From positions 1 to 60,738 of the forward strand of contig JASHRF010000040.1 in assembly GCA_030037545.1 (NCBI GenBank): a DNA stretch of 60,738 nucleotides, in the 5' to 3' direction. A model generated the notes under the pieces. It was not told where the DNA came from and did no database searches. It was given only the letters and a program-made list of their open reading frames with translations. The DNA comes from Acidobacteriaceae bacterium. GTDB taxonomy: Bacteria > Acidobacteriota > Terriglobia > Terriglobales > Acidobacteriaceae. Positions 27,927 through 35,414 of this stretch are shown here, in pieces. Numbering within the stretch: position 1 is the stretch's first letter; each line of letters opens with the position of its first letter. A program made the translations under genes and the position numbers.

Positions 27927-28072
27927 GCAGCCGCTATCGCCTGAGCGGTGCAGGGATATATCCTTGATTGCCGGGTCAATGATTGCCGGGTTTTAAGCGT
28001 TGGCTACGGTCCGCTGCGCCGGCGCTGCAGGAAACGCGGCAGTCGCGGGTTGGCGAGCCGGTTCGCGGGGAG

Positions 28073-29152
28073 ATGACGTTGCAAGTCGATTCACGAAGAT
28101 TTTTGGGGTTCCGTTTCGCTGTTTTTCTTTTTCTCTGCGGCGCGACGGTTGCGGTTGGGTGCCATCGCTCGCCTTCGGCCGACGTGGTGGCTACCGTAAA
28201 CGGGAAAGAGATTCTGCGCGCGGACCTGGACCGGGCCTACAAGGCCAGCCTGAGCGACAATCCGCAAAAGCTTTCGCCGGTGGAAGCCGATATCCGGCGG
28301 CTGCAGGTTCTGCGCGACCTGATCGACGACGAAATCCTGCAGCAGCGGGCCGCCAAGCTGAACCTTACCGCCTCCGACGAGGACGTGAACGCCAAGCTCA
28401 CCGAGATCAAGGCGCCTTACACCCAGGACCAGTTTGAGAACCTGCTCAAGCAGCAGGGTCTGACGCTCGATGAATTGAAGGGCAACCTGCGCCGGGAGTT
28501 GACGCGCGACAAATTGATCAACAAGGAGATCGAGTCGAAGATCAACATCACCGACGCCGAGATTCGCGACTACTACATGGCGCACAAGTCGGATTTCGAT
28601 TTGACCCAGCCGCGCTACCGGCTGGCGCGGATCGTGGTGGCAGCCACGCCGCCGCAACAGCCCGGCGGACCACCCGTGAAGACCAGCGACGCCGATGCCC
28701 TCAAGAAGATCGAAGCGGCGCACAACCGGCTGGAGAGCGGTGACGATTTTGGATCGGTGGCGGCTACCTTCTCAGAAGATCCGAGCACGGCTTCGAACGG
28801 CGGCGACATGGGCTTCATCAACGAATTGGACCTCAAGTCGCGCTTCCCAGTGGTCTTTGACGCCGTCAGCCAGCTCAAGCCCGAACAGTTCACCGACGTC
28901 ATTCCCATCTATGACGGCCCGGGGCCGGGACACAAAGTGACCGAGTACGACATCTTCGAGCTGATTGCCCGCGATCCAGCGGGGCAGCGCGACCTGAACG
29001 ATCCGCGCGTACAGCAGTACATTCATCAGCTCCTCCACGACAGCCAGATGCAGGTGCTGAAGAACGCGTACTTAGAGACGCTTCAGGACGAGGCTAAGGT
29101 GCGTAACTACCTTGCCGAGCAAATCCTGAAGCAGGGCGCGCCCGCCCAGTAA
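28073..29152 (+). CDS. SurA-like peptidyl-prolyl isomerase lipoprotein
   Basis: A 359-residue periplasmic chaperone of the parvulin/PpiC class. The start is uncertain; ATG at 28073 (MTLQVDSRRFLGFRF) leads into a lipoprotein signal (FLCGATVAVGC). Residues about 30-170 resemble the SurA N-domain (VNGKEILRADLDRAY; LNLTASDEDVNAKLTEI). The parvulin domain (about 175-310) contains PRYRLARIVVAA, GDDFGSVAATFSEDPS and NGGDMGFI. A C-terminal helix region follows. It is 146 bases after the DsbA-like gene in the lptD block, consistent with delivery of outer-membrane proteins, LptD among them. The isomerase activity itself is predicted, not shown. Confidence 0.86.
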   Translation: MTLQVDSRRFLGFRFAVFLFLCGATVAVGCHRSPSADVVATVNGKEILRADLDRAYKASLSDNPQKLSPVEADIRRLQVLRDLIDDEILQQRAAKLNLTASDEDVNAKLTEIKAPYTQDQFENLLKQQGLTLDELKGNLRRELTRDKLINKEIESKINITDAEIRDYYMAHKSDFDLTQPRYRLARIVVAATPPQQPGGPPVKTSDADALKKIEAAHNRLESGDDFGSVAATFSEDPSTASNGGDMGFINELDLKSRFPVVFDAVSQLKPEQFTDVIPIYDGPGPGHKVTEYDIFELIARDPAGQRDLNDPRVQQYIHQLLHDSQMQVLKNAYLETLQDEAKVRNYLAEQILKQGAPAQ

Positions 29153-29214
29153 CGGCGGCGCGGCAAATCGCTCCGTCAAAACCAAGCCGTTGCGCCGGTC
29201 TCCCAACAGGCAAT

Positions 29215-29240
29215 AGCGTGGGTCACCGGACCCGCACGCT
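29215..29240. terminator. Hairpin between convergent genes
   Basis: AGCGTG-GGT (29215-29223) can pair with ACCCGCACGCT (29230-29240) with one bulge, loop CACCGG. It sits between the SurA-like gene (stop 29152) and the convergent zf-UBP gene (stop 29259). No T-run is present. Confidence 0.4.
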
Positions 29241-29258
29241 GGGGCTCAGCCAAACTCG

Positions 29259-29552
29259 CTACACTCCGCCCGCGATGAAACGGTTGCGGCGGATTTCGCC
29301 GGGCATGGTTTCATCCACGTAGCACCACACCCACCGCTCGCCCGGCTCGATGGAGCGCATGAGCGGATGGCTGGTCTCGCGGAAGTGCTGCGTGGCGTGC
29401 CGGTTTTTTGAGGAGTCGCAACAGCCCACGTGTCCACACTCCAGACAGAGGCGGAGGTGTACCCAGCTATCGCCGGTCTTCACGCAGTCCTGGCACACAT
29501 GTGTATCGGTGCTGGTGAGCCTGATCGAATCGAGATGCTGGCATGAAGCCAT
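29259..29552 (-). CDS. Small zf-UBP (BUZ-type) zinc-finger protein
   Basis: A 97-residue protein that is almost entirely one zf-UBP domain, a zinc fold that in eukaryotes binds ubiquitin C-termini and in bacteria has no known partner. Zinc ligands are visible in SCQHLDS, VCQDCVKTGDSW, LCLECGHVGCCD and the His-rich segment HATQHFRETSHPLM. Length is typical of bacterial stand-alone members. The gene ends at the window's hairpin at 29215-29240 and lies 62 bases from the MDR oxidoreductase on the same strand, so the two may be co-transcribed. Confidence 0.86.
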   Translation of the reverse strand: MASCQHLDSIRLTSTDTHVCQDCVKTGDSWVHLRLCLECGHVGCCDSSKNRHATQHFRETSHPLMRSIEPGERWVWCYVDETMPGEIRRNRFIAGGV

Positions 29553-29614
29553 AGTGGTCTCCTCAGGCGGCTGCCGGCGCGGACTGGGGCGCGCTCAAGG
29601 GCGGCGCAACGAGA

Positions 29615-30580
29615 TCAGGCGTGCGGAGTCAGACAATGCCGGCCACCGCCTTTCATGGTCTGCGCGTAGGCGTAGCTCGCGCGATCCAGCGGATAGGTAT
29701 TGGGAGCAGCAGCGCGAAGCTTTTCATCGTCGAATCCAACCGTCATTTGCGCCAGCAATACGGAGCAGGCGGTCACGTCGAGACGCCGCGTATCCGTACC
29801 CAGCACGCGCAGCTCCTTGCGGTAGAGGCTGCGCAGGCTAAATGTCGCGTTGCCGTCTTCCGGCGCCGAAATCACACAGACCCGCGCGCCATGGGCGGCC
29901 GCTTCAATGGCGTCGGCGAAGAGATGGCCGGTAGTATCGAAAACCACTGTGGCGCCGCGGCCGCCGGTTTGCGCGCGCACCTCGTCTACGAGATTTTTAG
30001 CGCTGGTGTCAATGGTCGTATTTGCGCCCGCCTCGCGCGCCTGCTCTTCCTGCTCATGGCCGCGCACCGCGGCAATCACGTTGGCGCCCAAAAACCGTGC
30101 GATCTGCACGGCGGCCGAACCAACGCCTCCCGCGGCGCCAAGAATGAGCGCCGTATCGTTGGCGCCAATTTCCGCGCCCGTAACGATGGACGACCACGCG
30201 GTCACGAAGGTCAGTGCGGCTGCGCCCGCAGCGTCCATGGTGAGCCGGGACGGCTTGTCGATGAGCGCGGCAGCGGGAATCAAAATGAACTGGGCGTGGG
30301 AGCCGTCGCGCGTGAAGCCGGTATCGCCGCCGGTGCCCCACACTTCGTGGCCCTCGGTGCCGCGCGGTCCCCTCACCACCACGCCCGCAAAATCTCTCCC
30401 CGGAATGCGCGGCAGGGTGGTTCCGGCCATTTTGCCTTCGACATTTTTTACGTCGCTGGGGTTGATGCCGGCGGCCAGGATCTTGACCAGTGCTTCGCCT
30501 TCGCCGGGTTCCGGTTGCGGAACCTCCTCAACCTGCAATTGGTCCGGCGCGCCGAAATGCCGAACCAGGACTGCTCTCAT
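29615..30580 (-). CDS. MDR family NAD(P)-dependent oxidoreductase (quinone-reductase-like)
   Basis: A 321-residue medium-chain dehydrogenase/reductase lacking the zinc-binding Cys cluster of alcohol dehydrogenases, so most like NADPH:quinone oxidoreductases. The GroES-like N-terminal part has INPSDVKNVEGKM and PRIPGRDFAGVV. The Rossmann part has ALILGAAGGVGSAAVQIA, with the nucleotide-binding motif GAAGGVGSAA. The C-terminus has FSLRSLYRKELRVLGTD. The physiological substrate is not determined. It is followed by the zf-UBP gene on the same strand and preceded by the dispersed repeat at 30719-31071. Confidence 0.88.
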   Translation of the reverse strand: MRAVLVRHFGAPDQLQVEEVPQPEPGEGEALVKILAAGINPSDVKNVEGKMAGTTLPRIPGRDFAGVVVRGPRGTEGHEVWGTGGDTGFTRDGSHAQFILIPAAALIDKPSRLTMDAAGAAALTFVTAWSSIVTGAEIGANDTALILGAAGGVGSAAVQIARFLGANVIAAVRGHEQEEQAREAGANTTIDTSAKNLVDEVRAQTGGRGATVVFDTTGHLFADAIEAAAHGARVCVISAPEDGNATFSLRSLYRKELRVLGTDTRRLDVTACSVLLAQMTVGFDDEKLRAAAPNTYPLDRASYAYAQTMKGGGRHCLTPHA

Positions 30581-30718
30581 AGCAAATCCTCCCGACCGAA
30601 AGGATGCATGAACCGGCTTCCGCCTCGCGCCCCTTGCAGCGCGGCCGTTGCGGCAGGACAGGCTTCAAGTTTACCGCGAGAGGCAAGCGGCCTGGGACCG
30701 AGATCAAGCGTGGGACAT

Positions 30719-31071
30719 GGCAATCGCACTTGGAAAGGTGGGCCGGCAGTGTTTGATTTCAGTTTGATTTCAGGTTCATACGTACCCCCGGGGGGGGTGC
30801 GTGGGATTCTGCCATGAAACTCCTTGTTTTCTGATGGTTGGATGCGTTTTCGGGTGCGATTAACCTGCGGATTTGTGCGAGAAAACTTAACTTTCCTGCG
30901 CTTTTTTGCGCCTGCCGGCCCCGGATTCTCGAGCGGCCACGAGTGCCTGGGAACGTTTCTTCACAGCATAGCGGAAGGGCGAAATTAACCCGCAACGAAG
31001 GGAGAAAATATATTTCCCGCCCAATGAGCGCGATGCGGGCGATGCGGCCTTGGCAAGGACTTGACAACGGC
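30719..31071 (-). repeat. Dispersed element of about 350 bp, copy A
   Basis: The minus strand of this stretch matches the plus strand of 48555-48905 nearly throughout, with about nine in ten bases the same by eye. Shared landmarks in minus orientation are GCCGTTGTCAAG at the left end, GGGAAATATATTTTC, CCTTCGTTGCGGGTTAATTTCGC, GCTCGAGAATCCGGGG, GTTAAGTTTTCTCGCACAAA and GAAAACAAGGAGTTTCATGG, then the C-run/G-run mini-ORF and CCTTTCCAAG at the right end. It is not a known transposon and codes no transposase. Confidence 0.85.
30759..30815 (-). CDS. Pro-rich mini-ORF of dispersed element copy A
   Basis: An 18-codon ORF, MAESHAPPPGVRMNLKSN, starting at 30815. AAGGAG lies five bases before ATG, an ideal Shine-Dalgarno. 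The homologous ORF in copy B (48812-48865) has the same start context and MA-x-x-HAPPP(P)G but a different C-terminus; a different number of C's shifts the frame after the Gly codons. It may be a leader peptide or a non-coding hairpin. Confidence 0.45.
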   Translation of the reverse strand: MAESHAPPPGVRMNLKSN

Positions 31072-31087
31072 AAGGCGGAGGAAAGGA

Positions 31088-31318
31088 ATCCTCCAAGAGG
31101 ATTGGTGTTTTTTGGCATGGGACAAGGCAACGAACCACATCGTTGCCGGCCTGGCGGCCATGACTCCGGAAGCCCTGGACGCCTCTGCGCCGTTCTCGCC
31201 GCGCAAGAATTCCGATGAGACGGTTCGCTCGCTGGCTCACAATCGTGATGTTCCACCAGGCCTATCACCGCGGACAAACCGGTTTGCTGCGGCGGATGGC
31301 GGGCAAAGCGGGTGATGA
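31088..31318 (+). pseudogene. DinB-family protein remnant, frameshifted and 5'-truncated
   Basis: Translation in one frame gives EDWCFLAWDKATNHIVAGLA then MTPEALDASAPF, as in the middle of DinB-like four-helix proteins. Around 31235-31245 the similarity moves to another frame with FHQAYHRGQTGLLRRMAGKAG, the conserved C-terminal helix with its metal-ligand His. The N-terminal half is missing: the repeat at 30719-31071 ends just upstream. The gene is therefore dead, either cut by the element or decayed beside it. DinB proteins are usually 150-175 residues. Confidence 0.7.
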
Positions 31319-31366
31319 AGGCGCTTGGAATCAAGATCCGGCGCAGCGCGGCGTGAGACGCAATCT

Positions 31367-32839
31367 CTACACCCGCGCCGGCAATGCTGCTTCGTTTACC
31401 TCTTCGCTGCGGTTCACGCGCAGGTTGTTAATGGCATATTCGATGTAGCGGGGCTTGAACTGCGGCGGCTCGCCCAGGAAGCGGCACGTTGCCGTCACCT
31501 GGTCGACGATGAAGCGTGGCTGGTAAGCGGCCAGCTCAAGCTGCTTCTTCCCGCAAATCATGCGCACGATGGAATGAAAGATGTCGTCGCACATGGTCAG
31601 ACCCTGGCGCGCGCATTCCTTTTCGAAGATGTCGCGGTAGCGCTCCAGGCTCGGCGCACCCACTTCGATTTTGTAGGGCAAGCGGCGCAGAAAAGCCGTA
31701 TCCATCAGGTCCTCGGGCTCCAGGTTAGTGGAAAAAATAATCAGCTCCTCGAAAGGAATGCAGAAGCTTTTGCCGGTGTGGAGCTTGAGATAATCGACGC
31801 GGCTTTCCAGGGGCACGATCCAGCGGTTGAGCAAATGCGTGGGGCTTACGAGCTGGCGGCCGAAGTCGTCGATAAAGAAGCAGCCGCCCAGCGCCTTCAT
31901 GTGAAGCGGAGCTTCGTAGAAGTGGCCGGTGAGGTCGTAGCGCAGGTCGAGCATTTCCAGGGTGAGCTCGCCGCCCACGACCACGAAAGGCCGGCGGCAC
32001 GGGACCCAGCGCATATCGTAGGTCTCGTGGCGGACGAAGGAGATTTCTTCTTCGTCCGCCACGTCAACGGGTTTCACGGGAATGTGGATGGCGGGATCAA
32101 ACAACCGGATGATCTGGCCCTCGATGATGACCGCGTAGGGTACGTAGATAACGTCGTGAAAGACGCTGGCAAAGGTGAGGGCGACGGTGGTCTTGCCGTT
32201 TCCGGGCGGGCCGTAGAGCAGGATAGCACGGCCGGAATTGAGCGCCGGACCGGCTTGCTCCAGGAGGCTTATATCCACGGTAAGGTCGCCGAGGCCGTTG
32301 TGGAGGCGCTCCAGGCTGATGCGCTCGTTGGTGGGCTTCTGCAATGACACCTGTTCGTTGAACTCCTCGATGGTAACCGGTGCGGGGCCAACATAGCCCG
32401 AACGCTCCAGCGCGCCCTTGGCAAAGTGGCGGCCTTCGTCGGTGAGGGCGTAGCTCATATCGAGCAGGCTCTCGGACCGGCGCGAGCCCAGGGCGTGGAG
32501 CAGACGGCGATCGACGGCCACGGTGACCAGCTCGACGACCAGCTGCAACGGCAGCTTGATGGCCTCGACGTATTCGCGGACCGTGTTGAGACGGTTCAGG
32601 TAGATGAGCTTGACGAGCAGGCTGAGCAGGTCGTTCTGGTCGATGCCGGTGGCGGCCAGGTCGGCGGGCTCGCCGGGAATGCGATGCAGAAAAGTTTCGA
32701 GCGCGGGTTGGGTGATGGCGCCCAGAGCGACGAGATTCTCGCCCAGGCGGCCTCCGTGCTGGTTGAGACGCTCCAGAGCGCGGGTTATGTCTTGCTCGGT
32801 GACGAGGCGGGTGCGAACCAATAGATCGCCGAGTCTCAT
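31367..32839 (-). CDS. AAA-type ATPase with an MshEN-like N-terminal domain
   Basis: A 490-residue ATPase of unassigned role. Residues 1-55 (MRLGDLLVRTRLVTEQDITRAL is the start; GRLGENLVALGAIT follows) match MshEN, the nucleotide- or c-di-GMP-binding module found at the start of type II secretion and pilus ATPases. The ATPase core has Walker A YGPPGNGKTTVAL (about residue 205) and a Walker-B-like stretch GGCFFIDDFGRQL (about 320), then FSTNLEPEDLMD and FLRRLPYKIEV, the sensor and arginine-finger region of AAA proteins. It is not a GspE/PilB motor because those have RecA-type cores. Two DNA-neighbour genes are unrelated, so any pilus link is inference. Confidence 0.75.
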   Translation of the reverse strand: MRLGDLLVRTRLVTEQDITRALERLNQHGGRLGENLVALGAITQPALETFLHRIPGEPADLAATGIDQNDLLSLLVKLIYLNRLNTVREYVEAIKLPLQLVVELVTVAVDRRLLHALGSRRSESLLDMSYALTDEGRHFAKGALERSGYVGPAPVTIEEFNEQVSLQKPTNERISLERLHNGLGDLTVDISLLEQAGPALNSGRAILLYGPPGNGKTTVALTFASVFHDVIYVPYAVIIEGQIIRLFDPAIHIPVKPVDVADEEEISFVRHETYDMRWVPCRRPFVVVGGELTLEMLDLRYDLTGHFYEAPLHMKALGGCFFIDDFGRQLVSPTHLLNRWIVPLESRVDYLKLHTGKSFCIPFEELIIFSTNLEPEDLMDTAFLRRLPYKIEVGAPSLERYRDIFEKECARQGLTMCDDIFHSIVRMICGKKQLELAAYQPRFIVDQVTATCRFLGEPPQFKPRYIEYAINNLRVNRSEEVNEAALPARV

Positions 32840-32878
32840 GTGATGTTAAACCTCCGGGAGGAACGGAGATCGGGGTCA

Positions 32879-32935
32879 GTTTTCAGTTTTCAGTTGTCGG
32901 TCATTCGTTGTCAGTGGTGGCAGCGCTTGATTATG
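32879..32935. repeat. CAGTTTT/CAGTTG microrepeat
   Basis: Tandem imperfect words CAGTTTTCAGTTTTCAGTTGTC and GTTGTCAGTGG in the spacer between the divergent ATPase and a small secreted-protein gene. Similar short-word arrays are at 36190-36265, 39515-39549 and 58000-58036. Confidence 0.5.
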
Positions 32936-33051
32936 CAGTCTTCAGTGAACCGTTGCCGGGCCTCGATGTCAATCACCCTAATCGGTTATTGCAGTGCGTT
33001 CATCCGATCTCCAGGCACGGAAAGCTCGAGTTCAGCGAACCGAAAACACCG

Positions 33052-33057
33052 TACAAT
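33052..33057 (+). promoter_or_regulatory. Candidate -10 box for the secreted protein gene
   Basis: TACAAT 29 bases before the start codon at 33086, with no good -35 at the right spacing. The ribosome-binding site GGAGG (seven bases before ATG) is strong. Position and sequence are the only support. Confidence 0.3.
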
Positions 33058-33085
33058 GCTTGCATCCTGAAAACCGGAGGCTCCT

Positions 33086-33541
33086 ATGCGCAGAATCCTG
33101 CTTGCCGTCCTTGCCGTTGTCGCCTTTGCCGCCGCGCCGCTCATGGCGCAAGGGGCTCCGCCCCAGGGCTCCGCCGGCCAACCCTACACGATTGAGTACT
33201 ACTACAAGTGCCAGTGGGGCCATCAACAGGAATTTCTCAGCCTTTTTCTCAAGAATCACTGGCCGCTGCTCAAAAAGATCCAGGCAACGGGGCGGATTCT
33301 TGCGCTCAAAATCGAGTCGCCGGCCTACCATACCACCGAGGACGGCCGCTGGGACTACCGCGTCACCATCGTCTACAAGGATTCGACCGTTGCCACAACC
33401 GCCAATCCCGATGAGGCAGGGTTTATTCAGCAGCTCTGGCCTGATCAGGAGACGTACCAGAAGGAGGAACAGCGGCGATTCGAAATTCTTCTCGCGCACT
33501 GGGACCTGCCGGTAACGGACATTACGCCGAATAGGCCGTGA
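33086..33541 (+). CDS. Small secreted protein of unknown function
   Basis: A 151-residue protein with a clear signal peptide (MRRILLAVLAVVAFAAAPLM; cleavage near AQG) and a strong GGAGG ribosome-binding site. The mature part is compact, with YTIEYYYKCQWGHQQEFL, LLKKIQATGRILALK and WDYRVTIVYKDSTVA, reminiscent of ferredoxin-like/dimeric alpha-beta-barrel proteins, but I cannot name a family. There is one Cys only, and no catalytic signature. It is likely periplasmic. The gene stands alone, convergent with a TIGR01777-type gene. Confidence 0.75.
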   Translation: MRRILLAVLAVVAFAAAPLMAQGAPPQGSAGQPYTIEYYYKCQWGHQQEFLSLFLKNHWPLLKKIQATGRILALKIESPAYHTTEDGRWDYRVTIVYKDSTVATTANPDEAGFIQQLWPDQETYQKEEQRRFEILLAHWDLPVTDITPNRP

Positions 33542-33623
33542 CTCGCGACCCGTGAACGGCAGACGCCGAGCGGTCATGGGCAACCGGTGCGGAAGGCATG
33601 ATCCACGAACCACGAGCCGCGAA

Positions 33624-34652
33624 TCACGATCCCCAGGCTGCCTCCCGCCATTTGCTGACAAGATCTTCGGCGGCTTCGGGCCAGGTGGGAAATTCAAATT
33701 GAAATCCGGCGCCGAGCAAACGGCCGGGAACCACGCGCCGGCTCTTGAGCACCAGTTCCGTTTCGCTGCGCAGCAAAAACATGCCGGTGGCCAGCAAGGG
33801 AGCGGGTGCAGGCAGCCCGTTGGGCATGCCCCAGGCATCGCGCAGTGCTTCCATGAATTCGCGGTTGGGCAGCGGATTGGGCGCGGCCAGGTTCACGGGT
33901 CCGTCGATCTCCTCACGATCGATGAGGAATTCGACCGCACGCGCGAAATCGGTCTCGTGAATCCATGAAACGTACTGGCGGCCATTGCCCTCGGTGCCGC
34001 CCAGGCCCACGCGGACGAGACGGGAGAGTACTGCAAACACGCTGCCCGGCGCGGGGCTCATCACCAGCGAGGTGCGCAATGCGATCTTGCGCGTGCGCGG
34101 CGTGGGGGCCGAGAAGAAGGCGCGCTCCCAGTCCCTGACCAGCCCTACCGTCCAGTTCCATTTCTCTGGCGCGCGCCGGCGGCCGATCCCGAATCCGAGC
34201 CAAGACTCGACCCACTCGTTGCCGCCAATCTCGCCCGTGGCTTCGTCCATGTCGCGGTCGGTGGCGTGGCGGTAAATGGTCGCGGTCGAAGCGTTCATCC
34301 ACAGCCAGGGCGGATTCTCCAGCATCGCGAATGCCTGATGGAGCGCCCGCGTGGGGCCGATGCGCGAATCATAAAGCTCGCGGCGGTTGCGTGCCGTCGC
34401 GCGGCAATTCACGCTGCGCCCGGAGAGATGGATGCAGACATCTGCGCCTTCGAGGGTTTCGACCCAGGGACCGGGATGCGCGCCATCCCAGTGCACCGTT
34501 GGCCAGGGCGCGGTGTACGGCCCGCGCGTGAGCACCGTGACGTGGTGGCCGCGTTCTTGAAAATACGTCGCCAACATGCGGCCCACCTGGCCGCTGCCAC
34601 CGGGAATCACGATGCGTAAAGGGCGCGGAATCCATCCTGAGCTGCTGGCCAT
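33624..34652 (-). CDS. TIGR01777-type NAD(P)-binding SDR oxidoreductase
   Basis: A 342-residue extended short-chain dehydrogenase related to YfcH, with a C-terminal DUF1731-like part. The Rossmann start RIVIPGGSGQVGRMLATYF holds the GGxGxxG pattern. The typical phrase ADVCIHLSGRSVNCRATA and the block NASTATIYRH follow, with an ALRTSLVMSP segment and WIHETDFARAVEF. The C-terminal 55 residues (RVVPGRLLGAGFQFEFPTWPEA) match the DUF1731 end. The substrate is unknown. N-terminal residues 1-10 are likely not part of the fold. No operon partner is evident. Confidence 0.88.
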   Translation of the reverse strand: MASSSGWIPRPLRIVIPGGSGQVGRMLATYFQERGHHVTVLTRGPYTAPWPTVHWDGAHPGPWVETLEGADVCIHLSGRSVNCRATARNRRELYDSRIGPTRALHQAFAMLENPPWLWMNASTATIYRHATDRDMDEATGEIGGNEWVESWLGFGIGRRRAPEKWNWTVGLVRDWERAFFSAPTPRTRKIALRTSLVMSPAPGSVFAVLSRLVRVGLGGTEGNGRQYVSWIHETDFARAVEFLIDREEIDGPVNLAAPNPLPNREFMEALRDAWGMPNGLPAPAPLLATGMFLLRSETELVLKSRRVVPGRLLGAGFQFEFPTWPEAAEDLVSKWREAAWGS

Positions 34653-34682
34653 GGATTCAGCTTACTGCCGCGGGGTTGCACT

Positions 34683-35237
34683 CTATTGCATCGGCGGTGG
34701 CGGAGGGTAGCCGGGCGGGGGCCAGCGGCGGTGATGTCCGCGAATGGCATTCACAATCAACAGGACGATGAGAATGAAGAACGCCACGGGGCCCCAGAAG
34801 ATGATGGCGGGGATGGAGACGCGGTCTCCCCTCACGTTGACCGAAGCGGGTGCGTGGACGACGCCAAAGATGGAGACAGCGTCGCGGCCCACGCTCACGT
34901 TCTCGCCCAGGTGCACGTTGCCGAAGAAGCTCACCAGGTCGTTGCCGATGGAGGTGTTGTCGTCGGCGCGGACGTTGCCGAAGAAATTGACCACATCGTG
35001 CTGGGCGGCGCCGGAGATGTGGACGGAGCCGAAGAAGACGACGATGTCGCCGGTGACCGTGCCGTCGTCGCGCACGCCGCAGAAGAAGCAAACCGCGTCG
35101 TGGACCGGCGCGCCGGCGGTGACCTGAATGTTCGAGAAGAACTGCACTGCGTCGTTATTGGCGCGGGCGGGGGTGGGCGCGGCAGCCAGCAACCCGGCAA
35201 GCAGACATGCGGCAAGGATGCGCTGGATCATGGGCAT
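34683..35237 (-). CDS. Exported repeat protein with a C-terminal membrane helix
   Basis: A 184-residue protein that I do not recognise as a named family. It has a signal peptide (ending PARAN) and then five to six short repeats of about 20 residues around D-V-x-F-F-G-x-V (AVCFFCGVRDDG, IVVFFGSVHISG, VVNFFGNVRADD, LVSFFGNVHLGE, AVSIFGVVHAP). This periodicity suggests a beta-helix or bactofilin-like solenoid. One membrane helix (IIFWGPVAFFILIVLLIV) and a Pro-rich tail follow. The gene lies 30 bases upstream of nothing on its strand and may form part of an operon with the TIGR01777 gene at 33624-34652. Confidence 0.7.
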   Translation of the reverse strand: MPMIQRILAACLLAGLLAAAPTPARANNDAVQFFSNIQVTAGAPVHDAVCFFCGVRDDGTVTGDIVVFFGSVHISGAAQHDVVNFFGNVRADDNTSIGNDLVSFFGNVHLGENVSVGRDAVSIFGVVHAPASVNVRGDRVSIPAIIFWGPVAFFILIVLLIVNAIRGHHRRWPPPGYPPPPPMQ

Positions 35238-35414
35238 CTCCCTGGTTTGCTACGCACATCACCATATTAAAGTTCCCGTCCGGCCCCGGCGAGGCGAAAC
35301 GCAGGCCCCTTCGGCTTTGCTCAGGGGCGGACTTTGAGTCCCTCCGCCGCGCTAGGTCGCCCCGGACGGCAACTCAAGCTTGCGTTGAGCCCCGGGGCTA
35401 AGGATGACTGGCGA

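Larger units (their letters stand above)
30581..31366. other. Long spacer: dispersed repeat and a DinB remnant
   Basis: The left part (30581-30718) has no recognised feature. The middle is repeat copy A (30719-31071). The right part (31088-31318) is a DinB-family pseudogene. The following leftward ATPase gene ends at 31367. Confidence 0.65.
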
